Positions 22,601-34,600 of a stretch of DNA of 64,000 nt are shown one piece after another. The stretch is from Lates calcarifer. Its lineage: Eukaryota > Chordata > Actinopteri > Centropomidae. The position numbers and the translations under genes were made by a program. The number at the start of each line of letters is the position of its first letter. Position 1 is the first letter of the stretch. Location: NCBI RefSeq assembly GCF_001640805.2, contig NC_066845.1:19284307-19348306 (forward strand), given 5' to 3'. The notes beneath the pieces are model-generated. The model did no database searches. It had not been told where the DNA came from and saw only the letters and a program-made list of their open reading frames with translations.

Positions 22601-25600
22601 CTTGTCACCCTTGGACCACGTTTCACAAAGTCAAGGTTCACAGGAAGGTTGAAAACATAATATCATTACACCCTATCTGAAAATGTTTGTATTTACCGGG
22701 TTTAGCAAATGATTCTGTTAGCAATGCAAAATCAGTACAATTTTAAACTGATGATACGGCCTGCCTGCATCTACTGCTATACTTAACTGGTCTAAATGAT
22801 TAAACAAATTTAATTCCACATCCAATTCCATTGCAAACTAATCTTTTGAGCTGTTAGGTGACCATGCTCTGTGGGTATTTAGGTTACAGTAAATGGTAAA
22901 TGGACTGCACTTATATGGAGCTTTTCTAGTCATATCGACCATTCAAAACGCTTGTTGATCTATAAAGGGCTCTAACACAATCCAATACATTCACACACTG
23001 ATAGGCAATTTGGGGTTCAGTATCTTGCCTGAGGATGTTTCGACCCACATACTGGAGGAGCCAGAGATCAAACCACTGACCTTCTGATTAGTGGGCAACT
23101 CGCCCTACCTCCTGAGCCACAGCCATCCTGCCAGTAACTGCCAGCTTGATTAACATATGAACTCTATACAGTCATCTCTGTCACCCAGGTGATACAATGT
23201 CAGGTCAAAGTTAAAGAACCCATTGGACATTTCACTTTTTTCAGTTCTAAGTGGGCATCCTTTGTCTGCTGCTTACATTATCATTGTACCCGTTTCCTCT
23301 GAGTTTCCCAATCAAACAAACATAAAAACTAACTTGTCACTCTCAATGGCATAGATGCATTTGGTGTTGAAGCTTCCAGTGGTGAGGAGCTCTGCTGTAG
23401 TCTTGCCCTGGAACAGAAGGTGCTCTTTGGCCATCCTCACCAGGATGAGACGGACCAGTTCCCCCATGTACATGCCACTGATCATCTTCTCAAACCTGCA
23501 AACCAACACAAAAAAGAGAGACAAAACAATGTCACATTTATATTTACTAAAAAACAAAACATTGTGTCTTCTAGGGCTGCACAGGGGCAGGAAAATTACG
23601 GTATATTTCCAGAAACCTTCCATGGGAAGTTAAGCTGGGGAATTTTGGAAATATTCCAAGTTGAAAACTTTTAAAATATTTTATGATTGATGCTGGATAA
23701 ATTAATAGATACAGAGTAGATGATCAGATATAACACTCATCAATCAGCTGCTGAATCAAACTCTAAACTACAGTCTTGTATGAATAGAAAACAGGCTGAA
23801 GAAACAGCATCACAGTTGAGCTAGCTACCATCTTGTTTGGGAAGCAGCACTCTATCATGATAGCTAGACTCTTAAATTCAAGTCAAGTCAAGTCAGTTTT
23901 TATTCATATAGCGCCAAATCACAACCAAAGTTATCTCAAGCACTTTCCATATAGGTCAGGTCTGGACCGTTCTCTTTATATTATAATTTTTACAAAGAGA
24001 GATCCAACAGTTCCCACCATGAGCAGCACTAGGCGACAGCGGAGAGGAAAAACTTTGTTTTAAGAGGCAGAAACCTCGAGCAGAAACAGACTCAAATTGT
24101 CAAAGAAATGGTGTTAGCTAGCTTACATTTAGCATCTCTGATTTACTGGTTAGGTAGCTACTGTATAAAGACATTTTGATTTATTTTTTGCAAGTTAAAC
24201 TTTAGTAGCACAGATCAAATATATTGAGCCCAGTGATATGATATGATGAGCTGGCTTGACTGGATGTAGTCTGTGGGCTCAGTTGCAGTAGTGTGGCTTC
24301 AACAGTCTTGCTGTAGTGAGCAGGATTCTAGAAATGATCTGTGCATGTGATGGAGGAATGCACAGAGCAGGGTAGAAATTCAACTGAATTTGCATTAAAT
24401 CTGGTTGTTTTAACCAAGATTATGCTACATTTAAGTTCCCTGTTACAGGTTAACCTGCAAGTCTGCAAATTTCCAGTTTACTCCCATTAATTCCCATGTA
24501 TTCCCATTTAATCCCATGGAAAGTTTCCAACATTAAAAATTCTCATAATTTTTCAACCCTAGTGTCTACACATGCACATACAAACACAAATATAGGAAAA
24601 TTAAAGCCTGGCAGAGACTGAACTTTTGAACTCTAATGAAATCAGCGATGTTGCAGCAGGGTCACCTCCAGATTTACATCTGTAAATAAGCCCTTTTACT
24701 CTCCTGGTAGAGACCATGGACTGAGAATACTTGTACCTTGGGTACAAACATACTGTGCGAGACAATTCACAATTTTCCTTAATTTTTCAAATGATATATC
24801 AAAACATTTAACACTGGAGTAACCTACATTTTCCACATTCTACTTGGTCTAGCTTTGTCAGGAGGTGATAAGTAAGTGATTATGAAGAATAAGTTCATAT
24901 AAAGTATTTAGATCCAGTCTGAGTTATGATCTGTCTGGGTGACTCACTCATTTCCTTACGTGAATGTCACTCTTTTCACTTTGAGAGAGATAATGCTCCT
25001 CACACTAACCAGTGTCAGTCGAAGGAGCTACACATCTGTAACCTGTTTCATTATTCTACACACTGCTCGATTTTAGTGCCTGTATTCCCTGTGCCTTTTT
25101 AAAAAAAAAAAAAAATATGACCTCTCCTGCAGCCAGCATCTCTTTAGGTTACCTCTGTGCAGTTCACTTCACTCAGTTTGTCAGACTGATTTTTTAATTG
25201 TTTTAATTTCGTTTTTACAAATCAAAGATTTATAATGTGAGTTTTTCTCAAAATAATAACTTAGTGTTTCATTATTTTGTCTGTCAATATTTTGGGAAAG
25301 TTTCTCATTATTTTGTGACACTAAGTCAGAAAGTTGAGAGATTTTCCTAATTATCATGACTTAACAGTATCCCTTTTTTAAATTTTTTATCACAGTGGTG
25401 GAAATGGGCTTCCATCTAAAACAGTGCTTTTAACTGTGTATTTATCTATGAAAGGAACATGGAAGGACACTGACACTAAATGACCATAAATTAGGCTATT
25501 TCAACATAAATTTTCCTGTCCGTACCAGTTACCCCACATTATATTTGTCTTAACAAAATGACTGGAAAAAACTGCCTGCCATGTCCATTAGTGGTATAAG

Positions 25601-28600
25601 CTACAAATATTTGCACAAAACAAATGAAAGATTGTGTTTGAAAATAAAAGAGAGTGATGCCATAAAGTTGCAAAAAATGGGTTTATAATAGAAAATAAAC
25701 AGACACGTAGTACAAATGTAAAATATTTGTCTTCCAAGTTTGGTGAGGCTCTGCCCAAACATGGCTTCTCTGAAAAATATCAAGGGCTAAAAAATATGAA
25801 AAAACAGGATTTGCATTTGCAAATATTTTACAGGTCTTGGTTTTGGGACCCAAACATACAGACACATTTTGAACAAAATCTAAGTTAGAGCTGCAACTAC
25901 CTTCCTGGATTCTGTCTCACGTGACAGGGAATGAACCTTTGGATCATTCTGGCCAGGTGGTGTAGTCAGGTGTAAAATATCAGTGCAGAAAGTGTTTCAC
26001 TGCCAGCAGCTCAACACAGTGCTGATAAACATTAGGTTTGAATAGAATATTTGTGAGTGTGAACAACATGCCTTTTAAATGGAAATTAAATGGCATGGAA
26101 ATGTACATTATGCAGTATTTACCATGACAAAAGGTTTTACTAACAACAAATAGCAGCTAGAGCAAACTGGAACAGTTGCAAGTCAGACAACAGGGAGAGT
26201 GCTACTAAAATATGATAAATATACTGAGCAATTAGAAATAAAGACCTCTCTAATAGAAGCCTGTCTGAGGTTTCTGTCTGAATGAATACTACACTGAGAA
26301 ATGTTTTATGTTGTACCATGCAAGATAAGCTCAATGACACTCACAGCTGCTTGCCAGGGTTCAGAGAGCCTGCATCTATTTCCCGGTCAATGTCAGTGCG
26401 CAGATCCTCCAGGGCACCATCGTCTCCAAAAGCACCCCACTCCGTATTAACACACATCCGCCCTTCATCACCATCCAGCAGCTCAAGGTTCCTCATCTGC
26501 TCCATGTAGCAGGCATTGGTCCCCGTTCCTTGAGGGTCAGGATGTTAACATGACAATTATCTAGCAGTTCTCATCCAAATGTAAGACCCAGAATGACAAA
26601 ACATGTTACTGCAGTGTACATCAGTCATGTTTGAATCCAGTGACTCACTGACACCCTCAATGACACTCATTCAAACTGACAAAGCTCTACCTGTGTCTGC
26701 ACACTACGCCCACATCTTACAAGCCCATATTTGCCACTCTTTCCATTTGGTTCTGCGGTATAGCCAGTCTTGTTTTAATTTAGTCAATGCTACACACCAT
26801 GCTGACCTCTGAAGAAGCTACTATGACATATTATGTGATACGATTTTTTGTGTTTTATGATGAATTATCAAGTTATCAAGGCAAGGTTCAGTTTAAAGAT
26901 CCTGGTGTAGTGCTTGATGCCTCACAGTCACACTACTATGGCTTACTGGGACACTTGAATAGAACAGAGCCATTGTTAATATTAACACCAATGACAAGGC
27001 AAAATGTCTGCTGACCTCAATATACCAATGGGAATGATAAACAGGGGACTGGTTTCTCCTTAACAGGTCCAGTGGAAAGAGAGGCAGTCAAACAGTCTGT
27101 ACACACCCACACAGTCTTGAGAAGAGGTCTAACAAGGCAAATATGAGTAAACTCACATGTAAAATATGTGGGTCAATTGCGTACCTTTCAATAAACCTTA
27201 AACCCAGTTTAAGCAGTGTAGGACGTCAAAATACACAAATCCAGGGTTTTCTGTAAACACTGACTGACGGCCAGATGGATGGACCTTAAAACTTTTTCAA
27301 GTTACGTTACTGTCACATTTTTCTAATGTTATAACAATAATCTTAAACTGGATTAAGGATTTTTGTGAACAGACGTCTGGAGCTCAAATAATTAGAGAAA
27401 CAAGCTGAGCAAACAGCCTGTCTCCATGTCCTGTGCCATCCCAAGAGCATCACAGAGAAACACTGATTTTTTTTAACATTACACTGCTTTAATCAGTGTT
27501 TTTACAGATTTCAATCACTTAGATTGCAGAAGAGACCTTGTTGGATAATTCAGCTCACAGTAAAAACCTCCTGAATGACAATGACAAAAAATGGCAGATT
27601 GATTAACAGCCCGGAACCCCTTATTGATGTCCTGTGTCTGCTGAAGAGCGCTGGAAAACTGATTTTGAACATGAAACTACTTTATTCAGTTTCATTTAAC
27701 AATGACAACAATAACTCCCGTGAATTTTATTAATTAATTATGTCACCCAACTGGACATTGTATGCACTTATGGAAAAGCATGAAAATCTGTACCATTTCA
27801 TGAGTACATGTATGATAGCAATATCCCAGAATGCACTAGGAACAGCAAGGGAAAAGTGAGTGTTTCCTGCTGCACACAGGTGGTGAGATGCCTGTGCAGC
27901 ATAAATAGGATCTAATGAGTTATTTAAAAAAAAAAAAGCACTTAGTAATTCTATGTAAAGTAGAAGAAGCACACTTTCCCCAGACCAAGAGTGGGAGTAA
28001 GTGGTGACAAGCTCTGCAGTGTAGGGAGACTTGTAAAAAAGTAAAAAATGATAAATCAGACTAGAGAGTACCATAGAGGGTACAACATGCTTTCGTTGTG
28101 TAAGACTGTGATTCTAAAATTAAATTCCGGGCCATGACCAATACAGGTCCATGTGGTTTTGGCTATCAGACAAAGACCTAATCATCCATCCACACCCTCC
28201 ATCCCCACCACCACCCACCTGCCAGTGGAAGCAACGATGGCCATATAATTAGGAATGACGTTGTGCACAAATGTGCGTAAATCAGTTTAGCATCCTTTCA
28301 TACTGAAAGCACAGAAGTCCCCTCTGTCTGTAAGCAATTAAACCCTTACTGCCCCTCCAGTCTACATATTGTTTTCCCATGAAGGTTCTCCAATATGTCA
28401 GCCACAAAAACCAATAAGGGATACAGAATTAAACAGAAAAAAGACACACTCTCTGGCTGTCACTGGTATGGATCAGATTATATGTAAATTTGTTGTGAGT
28501 TTAACTTTATGGAGTATCTAAATAAACTTTCTAAAGTTTCTGTTTCACACTTTGCTCTCTTGCTCACCCACATCAGTGCTCTGTCTCTCTCCTCTCTCTA

Positions 28601-31600
28601 ATCTTGATGCCCTTCCTGGTTTAGATACATTCTTTAATACAGACATATTGCCTGTAAAACACTGAACTGATGAGGGAATCAGCTGACTTTTGAAGTTAAA
28701 TTAAAATTAGAAACTTATTTCTAACTTGGATATAACAGCATGGAAAAAAACCCATATAAAGAATTATCATTCAGAGCAGATTCATTTTATATGTCTTAAC
28801 ACATACAGTATGTAGAAGGAATCATTTGTAACAGACTTAGTCCAGTCACATACACATTAGGGCTACACAGGCAGTGGATTTTAACTTGCAGCATAAGTGA
28901 CAAATTAATGGGAAACCTGAATAACTGAGTGGACAAACCTAGCAAATGCAGATGCTTCCATACAGGACAAAAGAGGTCACTGCATGGTTTAGTGAGTAGG
29001 AATATGAATTAAGTGCTCTGTAATATTAACCGTAATGCTAACACATAATGACCTTCACCGATCCTTATTATTTGATTTCCATTCACAATTAGACTGGACT
29101 CACCTACAATAAGGCCAATTTCACAGTGATGATCATCGTAGCCACAGGTCATCATAGTTCCCACTGTGTCATTGACCACAGCGACAATGTCAATGTCAAA
29201 GTCCTGCAATGAGATTTAATTCAATTCAATGTCCATGTTACCCAAGTGCCCAAAACATCCTCAAAAAAAGAGAAAGAAACAAGGAAAAAGAAAAAAAAAA
29301 CAAACACTTTATTAAGTTTAAGAAGTGTAGTAATAGGCACAGAACTCCCAATCTACAGATACAATTGGCTGGAATGTGGCAAATTATTAGTTAAATATAA
29401 ATTTTCTGGTGGCACTGTGGTGCAGTGGTTGGCACTGACTCTGCCTCAGGAGAACCGCAATTTTTTACTAAAGTTAAAACATTTTCTCACAACTCACGCC
29501 GATGTATATTTCCAACAGTTTGTTCCTTCTGAGCAAATTTGCAACAAATCATATCTTTCCATTGACTTTTTTATACAATCTCATTGCATCTGAAATCTCT
29601 GCTAATTTTTTGCTATGTTAAGTGCTCTTCATCATCCAACCACTGGCTGGACAGAGATCTGTAAATATCAAGATGAGTTCCCTCAGTCCTCTCTGCCCCA
29701 AGAACATCTATTCTTTCAGAACTAGGAATGTAACTATAAAACTATAATTTGGGGTCCAAATATAATTTATTTATCATTTACATTTTTGTTCTGCATCATA
29801 CATAGTTTTGGGTTGCTAATAGCTGTATTTTAGCTTGTGTTCTTACATTTCTTTGCAATAACTTCATAAAGTAAACTAAAATGATCACCCTGCAATTGCA
29901 TGCCTCTGCCAACCAGTCCAGTTGCAGTTTACATCTGATGTGAATGCTTCACACACATCTTCAACTTGGTGGCACAGAAAATCTCTACAATCACCACAAT
30001 TTCACTAAAGGTTAGTTTCAGCCATTCAGTATCTGACCAAATGTGAAATATGTTCTCAATCTTCATTTTGTTCCTGAGTTAATGTTGTAAAACATTATGA
30101 TGTCACAGTGAAGCTGACCTGCGACATTTGAGTGAAATTTTGTCATAATTAGTGTATAAACTCTTGAGTTATGATCAAAAACCAGTTTCGTGAGATTACA
30201 ATGGCCTTGACCTTTGACCTTTGTTCTAAGTGAACTTTGGCACTAAATTAGAAAGAATTCATTCAAGACATTCTTAAGATGTTGCATATTGTACCATGAA
30301 AACATTTTTACACTTACCCCTCGCTTTTTGATGGATTTCCTCAGAAGGCTGACCACATCCTGCCCCTCTACTCCACTTGCCTTGAAGCCTTTAGTCCAAG
30401 ACACCAAAACACTCTGCAAAGAGGAAAATAAAGACAGACAACAGATTCAAGGTGATCCCATTTCATTTTATCCAGACAACATGGTGTCATAATAATCAAC
30501 ACACTGTTCAGAGTAGTTATGCAGACCGATTCGGACACAATCTCAAGTGATAATGCACATCACATCATCATGAACTGGAAAAAAATGCATTAAAATTGAC
30601 TAATGCAAAAAATACGATTGGCACCAAAATGGCTACTTACAATGTAAAACCAAATGCAATATACTTCAAAAAATATATATATTTGATGTTATTGTTTCAC
30701 ATGAAAATCTGCTGTGATGTGATTTACAGCTGTATCGAGTATGTTTGGTTTATTCATTGTCATACTGAATACTTCAGTTCCATGACTGTGTTAGTAGATC
30801 AGATTTAACCAGCCCATTTAGTATAACCTAATAAAAATACCTCTTTTGCAGCAGCAAAATCATTATATCTCAAACTTGACAAGCAATAATCTTCTCTTGC
30901 TGAACATACTTTAGTTTCCTTTTGTGTACAAAATGTTACTACTTAGTGCTGAATGTTAAGTGACCTATTCACCATACAAATAAAACACTGCTTATGAATT
31001 ATTAATGGCATTGATTAAATGTATGTGACTTTAAAATGTAATTTGCAATTTTTCTTACTTACTTGTATGTTGTATTAACTTCAGTGTTTTCACTGATAGG
31101 AATGTCACAAGATGACGTCAGTCAAGTTTCACTTATGATTCAAATACTCCTGGAAATCAAGAAAAGAACTCCTACATCACTCACCTCATCCAACTTGGTC
31201 TGCTGACAGGGAAAAGAGAAGGTGAAGCCCAGAGGAAGTTTTTTATCCTTTATGCCCATCTTCTCCAGGAAATTAGAGAGACAATCAGCTATGTGGTCAA
31301 ATAACTACAAAAGAGAGAAAAGGTTCTTATTTATACAATAATTATATTATTTAATAATTAAATTAAAAGCTGAAAAATAACAGATTTCATTTTTGGTGTT
31401 TGTTGAACTGAAAAGTCCAGGTATTTAACCTCATTAACACCTTATGAGTCATTGAGACTTATTACTGTTAGTGGTGTGTGGGTGTGTGTGAGTTTTTATA
31501 TGGCCTCCTTACCTCTGACCCGCTGCCTCTCATGAGGTGTTCAGGAATTGCATAAATCTGACTTTCCATCTCCACCTTTTGCTCACCATCAGCCATGACT

Positions 31601-34600
31601 CTGACCAGGAGCACTCGGAAGTTGGATCCTCCAAGGTCAAGGGACAGAAATTCACCTTGCTCTTTGAACAAAAAATATATATATTTATAAATTCATAGTC
31701 ACATACAGCACTCTCACACACAAATTCAATAATAGTTATAGTTCTTTCATCATAAAACATTAGGAAAGCATAGTATTTTCATCCATGTTTATGTTGGCTA
31801 GCAGTCTTCTCTCCCTTTTGCTAGCACATTGTTTTGGTTTTTTGCCACCTCGGAATATGTACTGTGTCAGAGGGAGGGCTGCAACAAATAATCTTCTTAA
31901 TAAGTAAAACTACACATTACTGTCATGACAGATCAAACCTGGCCAACACTCCAACACCTTAACACATGTATTTATAATGAGGTAAAACAAAGACAAGCTG
32001 AAAGTCAGTCCACTTGAAAGGCTGGAACAAGCAAGTATTTGACATTTTTGCTTAAAAAAGGACTCAATCGACAAAATGGTAGGCAATTGATTTTCTGTTG
32101 ACTGACTCATCTATTACTGAACTAACAGCTCCAACTGTAATCAGAAGCATGCTTGTGCATGTACATACATACTCTTATGTATAATAGTAGAGTACAATAA
32201 ACTAATAAAACTGGGACTTGGTCTGCCAGTGGGAGCTATAAGTGATCAAAAACTTCACAGGGCACCGCAAATCACACAATAATATAGTCACAGCAGAAAC
32301 ATATTACTAACATGAGAAACCAACAAGCTGTTGATGGAGAAAGAATTACATTGACGTAAATCAGCAATCAGCACTGTACTGTTATCTCAGCGGTATGGTT
32401 ATTAGGCCTGTATAGAGTAGAATATATCAGTACATTAATTTCATGCATTTTTAAGCCAAAAACCCTATCTGTCTTTAAAGGCATTTAAAAGAGAAATTTA
32501 AAGCAAATTCCACTGCACCTCTGGCCTCACCTCAGTCACTGAAGTCAAGGTAACTGTTTTCCAAAACACTGTGATCCAAAGAGCAAATTGTGAATCACCA
32601 GAAATCAATCACAGAACTACTTGACCTTTTTCATGGTAAATAGTTTGACCAGACTTCATCTCTAAACCTGAACAAAAAAGACCATTAGACTATCTGCACA
32701 GCTAGATACCACTGGAGGTAACTGAGAAAATATGCTGAGTTTACTTTGCAATGTACATGTGCAATATAATGTTCTGGTTTTGCAGTAATGTGTATGGAAC
32801 TACATTTAAAACCCAAATTTCTATGAATAACCAGAGTTCTACAATAAAACAGCACACAGTCAACCCATGTAAGTCTCATATGAATGTGTGTTACATGGGT
32901 TGATGTGTTCACTGTTCCCACTTGATATACAGATTATATTATAGATTATATACAGAAGGAAAGGGGTATTACCTGTTCCATCAGGAGTGGAGCGTACAAA
33001 TGTGGGCAGCATCTTGATAGCAGCTGTGGGGTTGGTGTCTCTGCACAGGCCTTTGTCCATCTCTCGCCGAAATCTTATTGATAAATCCATCAGAGTCTGA
33101 TCTGACAGCTGAAGTTGGTGCAGGTATTTGTCCACCTACACCATTTTGGAGAGGAGAAACTGTTACGTTTAAGTTAAGAAGTCATACATGGTACTAAAGC
33201 AGTAAGTAAATAAATAAAATTGTAAAGTAGCTACACAAAGTGCAACTACAAATGATGTATTTAAGGATGTGGACATTTTAGGGCACTTTTTGCCAGTGGA
33301 TCCCTTTTCAATGCAGTAAAACAAGATACAGTCACAGTGAGGTGGAGAGATGAAAGGTTGCAGACAAAACCCTCTTAGTGCAGTCAGGGAAAACCACCAA
33401 AACATCAGCAAGGTAAGCAACAGAAAGAGCCATGCTAAATAGTGTCATTGAGGACAAAGAAAGGACACATTTTTCTGTAGTTTCAGTATCAGTTTGTAAC
33501 GCTTCCCACATCACTGTTTGTTTTTGTTTACATAGGAGCCACATTTTATTTTAAGATGCACCTTTTTGCACGGAACGGTGTCAAAACTTCTAGACTCAGG
33601 AACAGCTTTGTAATGCCTTTGGACCTGCCAACACAGGTTTAAATTAGCTCAGTTGTTTCTCTAACCAAAGAAACAGCCAGTCACAAGAGCATCAGAATGT
33701 GACAAAATTTAATACGGCAGACAAGGTCTTTTGAAATGATTTAAAAGAAAATACAAATATTTCCACATTACATAAAGATATCGATTTTCCTAGGTCACCG
33801 TGGTCCTGAGGTCTAACAAATACCATGGAAACATTCAATAACATATAAGGATCAGAGGAGTATAGCAAGGTGAAAACAATACCAGCCCTGTACCAGCAGG
33901 GCTGGAATCAAAGGAACAGGGGCAAATTAAAAGTTTTGCTGCACTTTCATTTTGTGCAAACAAAGGTCAGAACTGTACGTGTGTCTGCATTACCTTATTT
34001 CAGACTCCTGAGGCCTACTGAGAGTGGTGACGACAGAGACCATTCCAAAGACAGAAGTTCATAACACACATACATAGCTACCTCAAGGGGATTTCTTTAG
34101 AGACCATTTCCTTATTCCACTAGGCTCACTGGCAAAACTACATAATGAGTGCAAGTAACCAGCCAGACAGGGGGCAGTGGTTGTTTAAGGTTGTGAAAAT
34201 GAATTATAGAGTACTGGAAGACCGAAAACCACAATTCAATCCACAATTGTTTAAAATGGAGCGAGAGCAAGGAATAGAAAGCAACAATAGGCTCAAACAG
34301 CAGGACAAAGGGGTTAATTAGTTCAGTCAATCCTTATTCAAAAAGCATCAGTAAGAAAGACCCAAGTGTCATACAATGCAGTAAAATGCTATTATTTCTG
34401 TTGGGAACTGCACAAGACTGCCATCAGCAATTGTACTGAATAAGTAATCAACCAAGAGAACTGAAAGAAAATGATGAGTTAATCTGAGCAGTGTAACATA
34501 AGGGGATTAAGATGTTCGCAAAGGCCTTTTTCTCAAAGAATGCTGACTTGCTATGGTAACAAGAGGACAGGTGTTACTGATAACATTAACAATGGCTTCG

